Assembly: GCA_944358565.1 (NCBI GenBank)
Contig: CALVRK010000001.1
Coordinates: forward strand, 1 to 38,807
Source: an uncultured Bacilli bacterium
GTDB lineage: Bacteria > Bacillota_I > Bacilli_A > RF39 > UBA660
Direction of reading: 5' to 3'
DNA: 38,807 nt
The notes under the pieces were generated by a model. That model made no database searches, had not been told where the DNA came from, and saw only the letters and a list, made by a program, of their open reading frames with translations. Positions 15,560-23,762 of this stretch are shown piece by piece (the stretch's first letter is position 1; each line of letters starts with the position of its first letter). Made by a program: the position numbers and the translations under genes.

Positions 15560-16927
15560 CTATGGTAACCTTAATACTTGACCAATATTCAAAGTATTAC
15601 TTGTAAGACCATTTAAACTTTTAAGCGTATCGACCGCTATCCCATATCTATTAGCAATGCTCCATAAACTGTCACCTGCTTTTACCGTATATGTATTACC
15701 ACCACTAGGCACTTTTAATACTTGACCGATACTTAATGTATTACTTGTTAAATTGTTTAAATTTTTTAACTCATCGACAGTTATTCCATATTTATTAGCA
15801 ATATTCCATAAACTGTCACCTGCTTTTACTGTATATGTATTACTAGAGTTATTAGATGAACTACTTGGAATTTTAAGTACCTGACCAATGCTCAAACTAT
15901 CATTAGTTAAGTTATTTAAACTCTTAAGTTCATTTACTGTAACTCCATACTTATTAGCAATATTCCATAAACTATCGCCCGCTTTTACTGTATATGTATT
16001 ATTAGAATTATTATTAGAAGAACCATTAGAATTACTAACCTTAAGCACCTGACCAATACTCAAATTATCACTATTTAGCCCATTCAAACTTTTAAGTTCC
16101 GCTACCGTTAAACCAAACTGATTGGCAATTTTCCATAAACTGTCACCAGATTTTACTGTATATGTTTCAGATGTATTAGAACTGCTAGGAACTTCTAATA
16201 TTTGCCCTACCGTTAAATTATTACTCGTAAGACCATTTAAACTCTTAAGCTCATTTACTGTAATTCCATACTTATTAGCTATCTTCCATAAGCTATCACC
16301 ATTTTGAACCACATAATAATTACCACTTCCTGGCAAAGATGGTATAGTCTCACCTTCATAAGTTGCAATAACCGCATCAACCACAGCATCGACATATTCT
16401 TTATAATTATTTTGTATTTTAGCTAAATCTTCTGGATTATCAATAAAACCATATTCTACAATTACTGGATGAGTTTTACTTCCAGTATTTCTATGCATAA
16501 AATAATAATCTTTAGAAGTATCACTAGGAAGTCTTCTTTGATAAAACTTTCGCATCTTTTGACCAGCATTTCCTAAAGCCGTTAAAATATTAGAAGCTAA
16601 ATTACTGTTATCTCTCAAAGCATATATTACCTCTGCCCCTTCTGCTCCTTGTATCCCAGAACCAGCTGCATTAATGTGATTAGAAATAACAACCACATTA
16701 GGATTATCCCCGTATGCAGCAAGTACTCTATTTACTCTTTCAGTTGGAGAAATAGTCTCATCAGTACCTCTAATTAAAGTAACTGGAACGCCTCTTTTTT
16801 GAAATTCTTCAAGCATATACTGACTAATCATTAAAGTTAAATCTTTTTCTCTAACCCCTGAACTACTTACAGCCCCAGGATCCGTTCCTCCATGTCCAGC
16901 ATCTATAACAACTTGTAAATTATTCAT
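15560..16927 (-). CDS. N-acetylmuramoyl-L-alanine amidase (Amidase_3) with five LysM domains
   Basis: Zn-dependent amidase that cuts the bond between MurNAc and the stem peptide. The catalytic domain (1-190) has VVIDAGHGGTDPGAV (His12), REKDLTL (Glu27), ISNHINA (third His) and VEYGFIDN (catalytic Glu). Five LysM repeats follow to the C-terminus, each with the core YTVKAGDSLWNIANKYG. The order (enzyme first, LysM last) is complete and the end is a full LysM. No signal peptide or membrane span precedes the catalytic strand, and an in-frame stop lies shortly upstream of the well-placed GGGGTGA ribosome site, so the start cannot be extended. Export route is therefore unclear. Confidence 0.93.
   Translation of the reverse strand: MNNLQVVIDAGHGGTDPGAVSSSGVREKDLTLMISQYMLEEFQKRGVPVTLIRGTDETISPTERVNRVLAAYGDNPNVVVISNHINAAGSGIQGAEGAEVIYALRDNSNLASNILTALGNAGQKMRKFYQRRLPSDTSKDYYFMHRNTGSKTHPVIVEYGFIDNPEDLAKIQNNYKEYVDAVVDAVIATYEGETIPSLPGSGNYYVVQNGDSLWKIANKYGITVNELKSLNGLTSNNLTVGQILEVPSSSNTSETYTVKSGDSLWKIANQFGLTVAELKSLNGLNSDNLSIGQVLKVSNSNGSSNNNSNNTYTVKAGDSLWNIANKYGVTVNELKSLNNLTNDSLSIGQVLKIPSSSSNNSSNTYTVKAGDSLWNIANKYGITVDELKNLNNLTSNTLSIGQVLKVPSGGNTYTVKAGDSLWSIANRYGIAVDTLKSLNGLTSNTLNIGQVLRLP
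15563..16323 (-). repeat. Five tandem LysM-coding repeats
   Basis: Five units of roughly 135-160 nt within the amidase gene, most similar over the GDSLW and NANKYG segments. They encode peptidoglycan-binding LysM modules separated by Ser/Asn-rich linkers. The identical stretches could recombine and change the copy number. Confidence 0.9.
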
Positions 16928-16973
16928 ATCTTCACCCCTACATTAAAATATGTAAAAGTAGGCATTTGGTTAC

Positions 16974-16998
16974 AAAAAAAAGATGTATAAACACCTTT
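16974..16998 (-). terminator. Terminator of the methyltransferase-like gene
   Basis: On the minus strand AAAGGTGT pairs with ACATCTTT around TTAT (16979-16998), followed by a T-run. Confidence 0.75.
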
Positions 16999-17010
16999 AA
17001 CAACATTATT

Positions 17011-18045
17011 TTATTTATATTTACTTAATACATAAATATTTGCCTTTTTCCCATTTACTAATATTTTAAAAACTTCATCTGTTTTAAACAAATTCACATC
17101 ATCTAAAGCTTTTTCAAAATCTAAAATATTACCCATTAAAACAATTAAAATACCATCATCTTTTAAAATTCTATTTAATTCTACCAACATTTTTCTATAA
17201 AATTTAGTAAAATGTTCTTCTTTTTTATCAAATATATTCCATGGTGGATCTGTAACTATAGAATCAATAAAATTATCTTCAAAATATGAAAGATTTAAAG
17301 CATCTCTTTGTTTTATAAATAATTTTTTATTGTTATTTTTATACTCTTTTTTTAATTTTTTTATAAGTTCTTCATTATTATCACTAGCAAAACACATATT
17401 ATATTTAAAATTTCTAACAATTTGTTTTGGAATAGAACCATATCCACAAAAAGGATCCATAACAATCTTATTTTCATTAAGATTAGCTAAAGAAACCATT
17501 AAATAAGCAAGTTCTGGTCGTAATTCTCCTTGAGCTAATTTCTTTTCAGTTACCCTATTATAAGTTAATTTTAACATAAATAACATAATACCTTCAGTTC
17601 TTCTTAAAAAAATAAATTCTAAATCTGGATTTCTTTTGTTTATATGAATATTAAGTTTTGAAGAAATAATACTTTCCAAATTATTTGTTATATGGTAATC
17701 AATACTAACAGGTTTATTTTTATCTATAGCCATGATTTTAAAATTTTTCTTTTTTAAAGGTTTAATATGCTCTTTAATAACTGAAAAATTTAAATTTAAT
17801 CTTTTTACTAACTTGCTCATTTCATTATTAAATGAAGTATCTAAATTTGTTTTTTGAAGACCTAAAAGCAAAAAAGTATTGTTCACAAATTTAAGCTTAC
17901 ATACTTTATCCAAATCTTTAGTTTTATAAACTATTAAGCCATCAAAAACTTGTATAATCTCTACGTCTGCAATTTCTTTGATTATTAATTGCCGAATAAC
18001 AGATGAAAGTCCACTAATAAAAGTAGAAACATAACAGTTTTTCAT
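17011..18045 (-). CDS. THUMP/UPF0020-type RNA methyltransferase-like protein
   Basis: Probable SAM-dependent tRNA/rRNA guanine-N2-type methyltransferase. The N-terminal half (~1-160) looks like the ferredoxin/THUMP RNA-binding part of Trm14/Trm11 proteins. The C-terminal Rossmann domain has LRPELAYLMVSLANL, then MDPFCGYGSIPKQ (SAM loop) near residue 205, CFASDNNEELIKKLK (motif II), and the catalytic TDPPWNIFD near 270. DPPW matches the N2-guanine/N6-adenine (D/N)PP(Y/W) class. Start set to ATG 18045 (AAGGTGA 6 nt upstream). It could also modify DNA, but no endonuclease is adjacent and the THUMP-like half argues for RNA. Confidence 0.78.
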   Translation of the reverse strand: MKNCYVSTFISGLSSVIRQLIIKEIADVEIIQVFDGLIVYKTKDLDKVCKLKFVNNTFLLLGLQKTNLDTSFNNEMSKLVKRLNLNFSVIKEHIKPLKKKNFKIMAIDKNKPVSIDYHITNNLESIISSKLNIHINKRNPDLEFIFLRRTEGIMLFMLKLTYNRVTEKKLAQGELRPELAYLMVSLANLNENKIVMDPFCGYGSIPKQIVRNFKYNMCFASDNNEELIKKLKKEYKNNNKKLFIKQRDALNLSYFEDNFIDSIVTDPPWNIFDKKEEHFTKFYRKMLVELNRILKDDGILIVLMGNILDFEKALDDVNLFKTDEVFKILVNGKKANIYVLSKYK

Positions 18046-18108
18046 AAGTATCACCTTGTAATAATTTTATCAAAATTTTATTATAAAATCCATAACATAA
18101 AAATTAAA

Positions 18109-18957
18109 TTACCTTATTTTTAATATTTTCTGTTGATCATTCAAGTATTGTATCATCTTTTCATCTATAGGGGTAGTTTGTTCCAATAATTTATACTCCC
18201 AAGCAAAATCAGCATGAAAATCTGTACCAGTAGAAGACATTTTAGAATATTTTTTTGCTAATAATTCTAAAAATTTTTGTTGCTCATTAGTAAACTGTAA
18301 ATAATAACTTTCTAATCCATCTATTTCATTATTAACCATATATTTAAATATTTGCTCTACTTCATTACTATTTATAGAATAATCTCCATTTTTACAAATA
18401 ATATATGGATGAGCCCATATAGCTATTCCATCGCATTTATGAATTAGTTCAATACTTTCAGATATGCTTGGAGCATATAATGATAATGAAAACTCATTTA
18501 CCGCCTCTTCAACACTAGAAAAATGACCTTTGTTAGTTAAAAAATTAGCCAGTGAAATTCTATTATTTAAATCTAAATCGCCTTTAAAAACTAAATGTGT
18601 TATTTCATCCTTTGAATACCCCTTTTTCAATAATATTTTTAAAAATGCATTTTGTTTTCTATCTTTTATTTTTTCCATTTCTTTATTCATTTTTCCAGAA
18701 TCTATACCTAATCCAACCATATGTAAGCCAAAAGACGAGTCATATAATTTCAAATTCATGGGAATATAACTAGTAATCTCTATTCCCTCAATAAAATTAA
18801 TTTTACAAATTTTTTTAGCTATTTCATTACCAACAGCTGTATCATGGTCAGTTAGTGCAACTAAATCATAATGATATTTTTTTAGAGTATCCATTAATTT
18901 TTCTACTGATAAACTACCATCAGAAGTATTTGAATGTATATGTAAATTAATTTTCAT
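18109..18957 (-). CDS. PHP-domain phosphoesterase (TrpH/YciV-like)
   Basis: Metal-dependent phosphoesterase. The N-terminus, MKINLHIHSNTSDGSLS, gives the HxH motif, and LVALTDHDTAVGNE gives the TDHD motif of the PHP fold. IWAHPYI near residue 190 and GTDFHADF near 245 supply later metal ligands. Relatives cut short RNA or nucleoside 3',5'-bisphosphates (RNase AM); exact substrate here is inference. Start at ATG 18957 has GGAGA 8 nt upstream; the longer ATG abuts the ribosome site. It is divergent from the lactonase-like gene. Confidence 0.88.
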   Translation of the reverse strand: MKINLHIHSNTSDGSLSVEKLMDTLKKYHYDLVALTDHDTAVGNEIAKKICKINFIEGIEITSYIPMNLKLYDSSFGLHMVGLGIDSGKMNKEMEKIKDRKQNAFLKILLKKGYSKDEITHLVFKGDLDLNNRISLANFLTNKGHFSSVEEAVNEFSLSLYAPSISESIELIHKCDGIAIWAHPYIICKNGDYSINSNEVEQIFKYMVNNEIDGLESYYLQFTNEQQKFLELLAKKYSKMSSTGTDFHADFAWEYKLLEQTTPIDEKMIQYLNDQQKILKIR

Positions 18958-19075
18958 TATCACCATCTCCTATTTAACTTATTACATAAATGCTTAATCA
19001 AAATATGTTTAAAATATTTTATCAATTTTCTATTATAAAGTCTATATCTTTTATAATGTTATTAGAGATGTTTTA

Positions 19076-19084
19076 TGATACAAT
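19076..19084 (+). promoter_or_regulatory. Extended -10 promoter of a leaderless gene
   Basis: TG-A-TACAAT (TG at 19076-19077, hexamer 19079-19084) ends 6 nt before the ATG at 19091, so transcription should start at or within a base or two of the start codon. No ribosome site is seen. The -35 is weak, as is common for extended -10 promoters. Confidence 0.6.
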
Positions 19085-19090
19085 ATATTT

Positions 19091-19954
19091 ATGAGAAAAA
19101 TTTTTATTGGCACATATACTAAAAACAAAGCGTTATCCGAATTTATTTTTAACAAAGGAAATTTAACACATATCAAAACATATAAAAACCTACAATATTG
19201 TTCGTATTTGCAATTTAAAAACAATACTTTATATGCTTTAAATGAAAATGATAAATGGGATAATGGATATTTAATTATATTAAATAACTATTCTATTAAA
19301 AAGCAAAATTCTTATGGAATTAATCCGTGCCATATTAATGTTGGTAAATACATTACAATATGCAATTATTCAAGTAACTCTGTTTGTATATATGATAATA
19401 ATCAACAAAAATGCACTTTTTACATCAAAAATTCATTACCACATTGTGCTATAGAATACAACAAAGAAATAATTGTTGTAGACAAAAATGATAGATTATT
19501 ACTTATAAATTCAAATATGCAATTAAATTGTTTACATAAATTTAAAAGTGGAACAGAACCTAGACATATTATCATACATGATAATATATTTTACATAATT
19601 AGTGAAAAAACAAATGAATTATTTATTTTTAAAGATTATAAACTTATTGATAGTATCAAAATTGCAGACGGTATTGGATGTGCTATAAAAATATATAATA
19701 ATTATTTATTTACAACTGCTAGAGAAACCAATAAAATTCATATTTTTAATATAAAAAATAAAATGAAACCAATTTTAATTCAAACCATATCATCACATGG
19801 AAAAAATCCACGTGATATGGACTTTTTTGATAATTATCTTTTGGTTTGTAATGTAGATTCAAATAATATTTCAATTTTTACATTTGAAAAAATGTTGAAA
19901 TATAATTCATCATTCTATATTAAAAAGCCTTTTTGTATTTATTTTAAAAAATAA
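19091..19954 (+). CDS. Lactonase-like seven-bladed beta-propeller protein
   Basis: Similar in layout to 6-phosphogluconolactonase of the YbhE/Pgl type (PF10282). Residues 3-11 read KIFIGTYTK, the usual first strand. Repeated propeller blades follow, with NPCHINVGKYITICNYSSNSV near 80, TEPRHIIIHDN near 155 (the PRH motif) and KNPRDMDFFDNYLLVCNVDSNN near the end. At 287 residues it is shorter than most members (~340), so enzymatic activity is not certain. The mRNA appears leaderless. It is isolated on the plus strand and overlaps the 3' end of the glycosidase-like gene by 11 nt. Confidence 0.72.
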   Translation: MRKIFIGTYTKNKALSEFIFNKGNLTHIKTYKNLQYCSYLQFKNNTLYALNENDKWDNGYLIILNNYSIKKQNSYGINPCHINVGKYITICNYSSNSVCIYDNNQQKCTFYIKNSLPHCAIEYNKEIIVVDKNDRLLLINSNMQLNCLHKFKSGTEPRHIIIHDNIFYIISEKTNELFIFKDYKLIDSIKIADGIGCAIKIYNNYLFTTARETNKIHIFNIKNKMKPILIQTISSHGKNPRDMDFFDNYLLVCNVDSNNISIFTFEKMLKYNSSFYIKKPFCIYFKK

Positions 19955-21176
19955 GATAGTTGCCCTTTTCAAGTTTATTGGTGTATTTTCTTTTTTTTCC
20001 ATTTTTTAAATCTATAATATATTTTTTATCAATTTTTTCATTTATCATAATATTATTATTACATTCTAAATAATAAATATAACCATTATCAAACATAATT
20101 TTTCTAAAAATGACTCCATGTTGCTTAATACCTTTTTTTATTATAAATTTTTTGATACTTTTTAATTCATTAATAACAAATAAAGGGTGTTTAATAAGAT
20201 TATTGAGTCTTTCCTTAATTTTATTTTTTTCTGACTGATTAAATGTGTTTAGTTCGCCATAAATTTTATACAGTAAATTTATTTTTTCTACTTTTTTAAC
20301 AGTATCTAATTTTCCACTAATCAAATTATATATATCAATCAATGAAAGATAATCACTATCATTTAATGTTTCTTCCCACCACCAATGCATTGGAGTATAT
20401 GTTAAATTATAAAAATATGATCCCCATAATCCAGAAATAAAATACATTTTAGAATCCATATCATTTATGTAAGAACTATCAGAATGCTTAGCATATTCAC
20501 CTAAATACAAAACATTATGTTTATCCATAATGTACTCAATGTTTTCAATAGCATTTTCATAGGGAAAACTATACATATGTAAATCTACATAACAATTCAT
20601 TTTTTCTTTAAATTTTGTAAATAACATATGATTCGATATACTGCAAGTATATATATATCTATCTTGAAACTTTTTAGTCAAATTTTCTATTAAAAGATTT
20701 GCCCAATTTATTAAAATATTGTTAGAACAATGAATTTGATCTATTTCGTTCATTACTTCTATATATTTAACATTATCATACTTATATATTAATTCTAAAA
20801 TATTAATAACTCTACTTAAATAATTATTATCCAAAATTTGAAAAAATTTTTTTTGCTTTTTATATTTATTATAATATGGATTTGAAAGCCAAGAAAAACG
20901 CTTATCATTAATATCTGAATAATTTTTTACATTATAATCAACAAAGTTATTTAACACTATACACACTTCGATTTTCTTTTCTAAAGCATAACTTATAACA
21001 TTATTTAAAACCGTAATATATTTTTTATTATATAGTGCATTAATACTCCAACTACATAAAAATATTCGAACAAAATTTATATTATGTTTTTTACAAATAT
21101 TAAGCCACTTATAATAATTTTCTTCAATTTTACCATCACCACTCCATCCAAGATTAATAGCCATTTTATTATACAT
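19944..21176 (-). CDS. TIM-barrel glycoside hydrolase-like protein (GH5-like), cytoplasmic
   Basis: Last gene of the glycan operon. The sequence follows a (beta/alpha)8 hydrolase: NINFVRIFLCSW (strand 2), IEVCIVLNNF, VKYIEVMNEID with Asn143-Glu144 as the acid/base pair, DLHMYSFP, and LYLGEYAKH with Glu227 as the nucleophile candidate, then TPMHWWWEE. Both glutamates at strands 4 and 7 are kept, as in clan GH-A. No signal peptide is present, so the protein should stay in the cytoplasm, odd for a polysaccharide hydrolase. It could trim or transfer sugars on lipid-linked intermediates. AAAAGGAGA precedes the ATG at 21176. The ~120 C-terminal residues form an extra unassigned domain. Confidence 0.72.
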   Translation of the reverse strand: MYNKMAINLGWSGDGKIEENYYKWLNICKKHNINFVRIFLCSWSINALYNKKYITVLNNVISYALEKKIEVCIVLNNFVDYNVKNYSDINDKRFSWLSNPYYNKYKKQKKFFQILDNNYLSRVINILELIYKYDNVKYIEVMNEIDQIHCSNNILINWANLLIENLTKKFQDRYIYTCSISNHMLFTKFKEKMNCYVDLHMYSFPYENAIENIEYIMDKHNVLYLGEYAKHSDSSYINDMDSKMYFISGLWGSYFYNLTYTPMHWWWEETLNDSDYLSLIDIYNLISGKLDTVKKVEKINLLYKIYGELNTFNQSEKNKIKERLNNLIKHPLFVINELKSIKKFIIKKGIKQHGVIFRKIMFDNGYIYYLECNNNIMINEKIDKKYIIDLKNGKKRKYTNKLEKGNYLIF

Positions 21177-21200
21177 AAACTCTCCTTTTTCTACTAGACT

Positions 21201-21920
21201 TTATATTACTAATGATAAACCGCCATCAACGACAATTTCTGCTCCAGTTATATAGCTAGCTTTAGAAGAAATTAAGAACAATATTACTTCTGCTACTTCG
21301 TTAGGACTACCATGCCTTTTTAGTGGAATTTGATTTGCCGATTCTTTTAATAAAGCTTCATTATATAAATCTTTTTGTAATAATGGTGTATTAATAGACC
21401 CTGGCAAAACAGCATTAACTCTAATATTATAAGAAGATAATTTATAAGCGAATTCTTTTGTTAACATGTTAAGTGCTGCCTTTGATGAAGAATAATGAGC
21501 TATTTCTCTAATTATATGACTATGAATAGATGTGACATTAACAAGTGATGCATTATTAATTTTATTTTTTATCATCCCTTTTGAAACAGCTTGTTCGATC
21601 AAAAAAATAGAATGTAAAGTAACTTGAAACATTTCATGCATTTGTTTAGATGAAAGTTCTAATATATCAACATTTTCTTGGAAACCAGCAGAATTAATAA
21701 AGGCTTTTACTGGTATATCCTTAATATATTTAATAAATTTTAGAACTTCTGCTTCATTAGCTAAGTCTAATTGATAAAATTTATATTTAAAATTAAAATT
21801 CACATTATTTTTATCAACAATAATTATTTGATTATTACTATAGGTTTTACTAATCAACTCAACAGTCGCTTTGCCGATTCCTGAACTACCTCCTAATATA
21901 ATTATACTTTCGATTTTCAT
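21201..21920 (-). CDS. Short-chain dehydrogenase/reductase in the glycan operon
   Basis: Classical SDR of 239 residues. GGSSGIG is at 10-16; NSAG (instead of NNAG) is near 76; Ser131, Tyr143 and Lys147 (YSSSK) form the catalytic set; ASYITGAEIVVDGG ends the protein. In this operon it may oxidise or epimerise a nucleotide- or lipid-linked sugar, but that is inference. The ribosome site is weak, and the gene starts 8 nt after the acyltransferase stop, suggesting coupled translation. It is unlike the FabG-type SDR at 9536 beyond the family motifs. Confidence 0.87.
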   Translation of the reverse strand: MKIESIIILGGSSGIGKATVELISKTYSNNQIIIVDKNNVNFNFKYKFYQLDLANEAEVLKFIKYIKDIPVKAFINSAGFQENVDILELSSKQMHEMFQVTLHSIFLIEQAVSKGMIKNKINNASLVNVTSIHSHIIREIAHYSSSKAALNMLTKEFAYKLSSYNIRVNAVLPGSINTPLLQKDLYNEALLKESANQIPLKRHGSPNEVAEVILFLISSKASYITGAEIVVDGGLSLVI

Positions 21921-21928
21921 TATTTCAT

Positions 21929-22945
21929 CTACTTTCTTTTAATTATTTTTTTTATTCTTTTATATATTTTAGTACCTTTGATATAATATATAAAATTTTG
22001 TACTATAGCTTTTATTCTGATAAATATATTACAATTAATATATAAATTATATTTTTTTGTTGAATCATTGCTGAAATGTCTTTTTAAAATACTATCACCA
22101 CGAGAAAAATCTAAAATTTGTAAATTATTTTCTAACATATATTCCATCAAATTAATAAAAATCAATTTGCCTGGTTGTAAATTCGAATAATATTTATTAT
22201 ATGCCATGTGGTAGGCCATAACTGTTTTATCATAAACTAGCGAAAATAAATGAGCAATATCCTTATTATTATATTTTAAAATTATTAGTAATGAATTATT
22301 CGTATTAGAAATATATTTAAATAATATTCTAGCTTTTTGATTTCTAAATATATCTTTTTTTAATTGTGGTTTATTACTTTCTTTTTCTATTGCAAAAATT
22401 CTCTCTATTTGTTCATAACACTCCAAACCTTTATAAACTGAAAAATATATATGTTCTTTATTTTTTTCCATTATTCTTTTTAAATACCTAAGCTCTTTAT
22501 GCTTAATAATATTTTCAATACCATTTTCTAGATATGCTTTTGGATTATTAGAAGAAAATGTTTTAGGAATGTTTTGAAAATATTTGCTTAATGATTCTCC
22601 GACTTCATTTAAAACGACTTGAAATTTATTTTTTTGAATAAATTCTATAATAATTGGTATTATATTTTCATAACTGTTTTTTATTAAAAGTGTTGTATTA
22701 TCCAAATATCTTTCACCAGGTGAAACAAAACACTTTTTATTTTTTACTAGTGGTAATATAGCAACTAAGTTATTATTCTCTTCAACTGTAATAATTAAAT
22801 ATTGTTGATAGTTAAATGTCTGTAAACAAATACGAAACCAGTCATATGAATTAAAAAAAGTTTTACTAGAACTTTTCTGCCACAAATTATTCCAACAATT
22901 CATTAATTTTTTATCAATATAAGAATATTTATTTACTATTAACAT
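21929..22945 (-). CDS. BioF2/CelD/FemAB-like GNAT-fold acyltransferase
   Basis: A ~338-residue protein with the layout of PF13480 enzymes. The start contains WNNLWQKSSSKTFFNSYDWF; ILPLVKNKK is a first-domain strand; the second domain has ALFSLVYDKTVMAYHMAYNKYYSN-type segments and ends LQILDFSRGDSILKRHF, the usual C-terminal motif. Relatives attach acyl or aminoacyl groups and often sit in exopolysaccharide clusters. ATG at 22945 is chosen with AAAGG upstream; the longer start at 22969 lacks a clear site. The start lies inside the end of the GT2 gene. Likely role: decoration of the glycan with an acyl or amino-acyl group (inference). Confidence 0.75.
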   Translation of the reverse strand: MLIVNKYSYIDKKLMNCWNNLWQKSSSKTFFNSYDWFRICLQTFNYQQYLIITVEENNNLVAILPLVKNKKCFVSPGERYLDNTTLLIKNSYENIIPIIIEFIQKNKFQVVLNEVGESLSKYFQNIPKTFSSNNPKAYLENGIENIIKHKELRYLKRIMEKNKEHIYFSVYKGLECYEQIERIFAIEKESNKPQLKKDIFRNQKARILFKYISNTNNSLLIILKYNNKDIAHLFSLVYDKTVMAYHMAYNKYYSNLQPGKLIFINLMEYMLENNLQILDFSRGDSILKRHFSNDSTKKYNLYINCNIFIRIKAIVQNFIYYIKGTKIYKRIKKIIKRK

Positions 22946-23762
22946 AACTTTTATACCTTTCCAAATCATATTGCATTTCTTTAGATAATTTTTTATTGTT
23001 TTTAAAAATAAAAATAAACATTTTATATTTAATTAATTTTAATATCATACGAGTTTTAAAATATTTTTCATCTGTCATTCTATCAACTACACCTTGTTTT
23101 CTAACTCTTTCAAGAGCTTTTGCTTCATTTTCATTCCAAAAATGGTAAACTGTAGCCTCAGGTATATAAACTACCTTTAATCCAGCTTTTCTAATTAATT
23201 CTTGAAAAATAATGTCTTCATTCGCTCCAATAATATTACCTTGATGTCCAAACTGCACATCAAATCCTTTAAATAAGTCAAACGTTTTCTTTTTTATAAT
23301 CAAAAGGCATCCTCCAAGATAATGATAACTTGGCATATTAATTAATTTATTACCAAAATCTTTTTCACCAGCTAAGTAAGTATATTTTTTGGGTAAATAT
23401 TTTGGCTTATTACTTACGATAATTTTTCCACCAGCAATTCCAAACTTTTCATCTTTATATAATGATAAAAAGTCTATATTTTTAAAATTATCACTTAAAA
23501 CAATATCGTCATCAAGAAATATTAGCATTTCATTTTTTGCTTCTTTAGCACCTGTATTCCTAGCATAGCTTGATCCTTGATTACCCTCATAAATATATCG
23601 GCATTTAGAACTCTTATAATATTTTTTATATAACAATTTGTTTCTGCTGTTATCCACTAAAATAATTTCTTTATTATAAAACATAGAATCGATTTGATTT
23701 ATTAAATGATCTAATCTATCTGACTTCCCTATACTAGAAATTATAAATGATAATCTAATCAT
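22929..23762 (-). CDS. Family 2 glycosyltransferase
   Basis: GT-A-fold transferase. The N-terminus IRLSFIISSIGKSDRLDHL begins the fold; EIILVDNSRN is the nucleotide-binding strand; NQGSSYARNTGAKEAKNEML leads to the metal-binding LDDDIVL (DxD) near residue 90. HQGNIIGANEDIIFQELIRKAG carries the acceptor-side ED motif. A cytoplasmic protein acting at the membrane, length 277. Start at ATG 23762 with GAGTGA upstream; the longer GTG is rejected. It overlaps the radical SAM gene by 8 nt. Donor unknown; GDP-mannose is made by the same operon. Confidence 0.88.
   Translation of the reverse strand: MIRLSFIISSIGKSDRLDHLINQIDSMFYNKEIILVDNSRNKLLYKKYYKSSKCRYIYEGNQGSSYARNTGAKEAKNEMLIFLDDDIVLSDNFKNIDFLSLYKDEKFGIAGGKIIVSNKPKYLPKKYTYLAGEKDFGNKLINMPSYHYLGGCLLIIKKKTFDLFKGFDVQFGHQGNIIGANEDIIFQELIRKAGLKVVYIPEATVYHFWNENEAKALERVRKQGVVDRMTDEKYFKTRMILKLIKYKMFIFIFKNNKKLSKEMQYDLERYKSYVNSK

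Noticed and set aside
15563..16323. Regular direct repeats resembling a CRISPR array
   Set aside because: Units are ~135-160 nt, diverged, and encode LysM domains in frame within the amidase gene.
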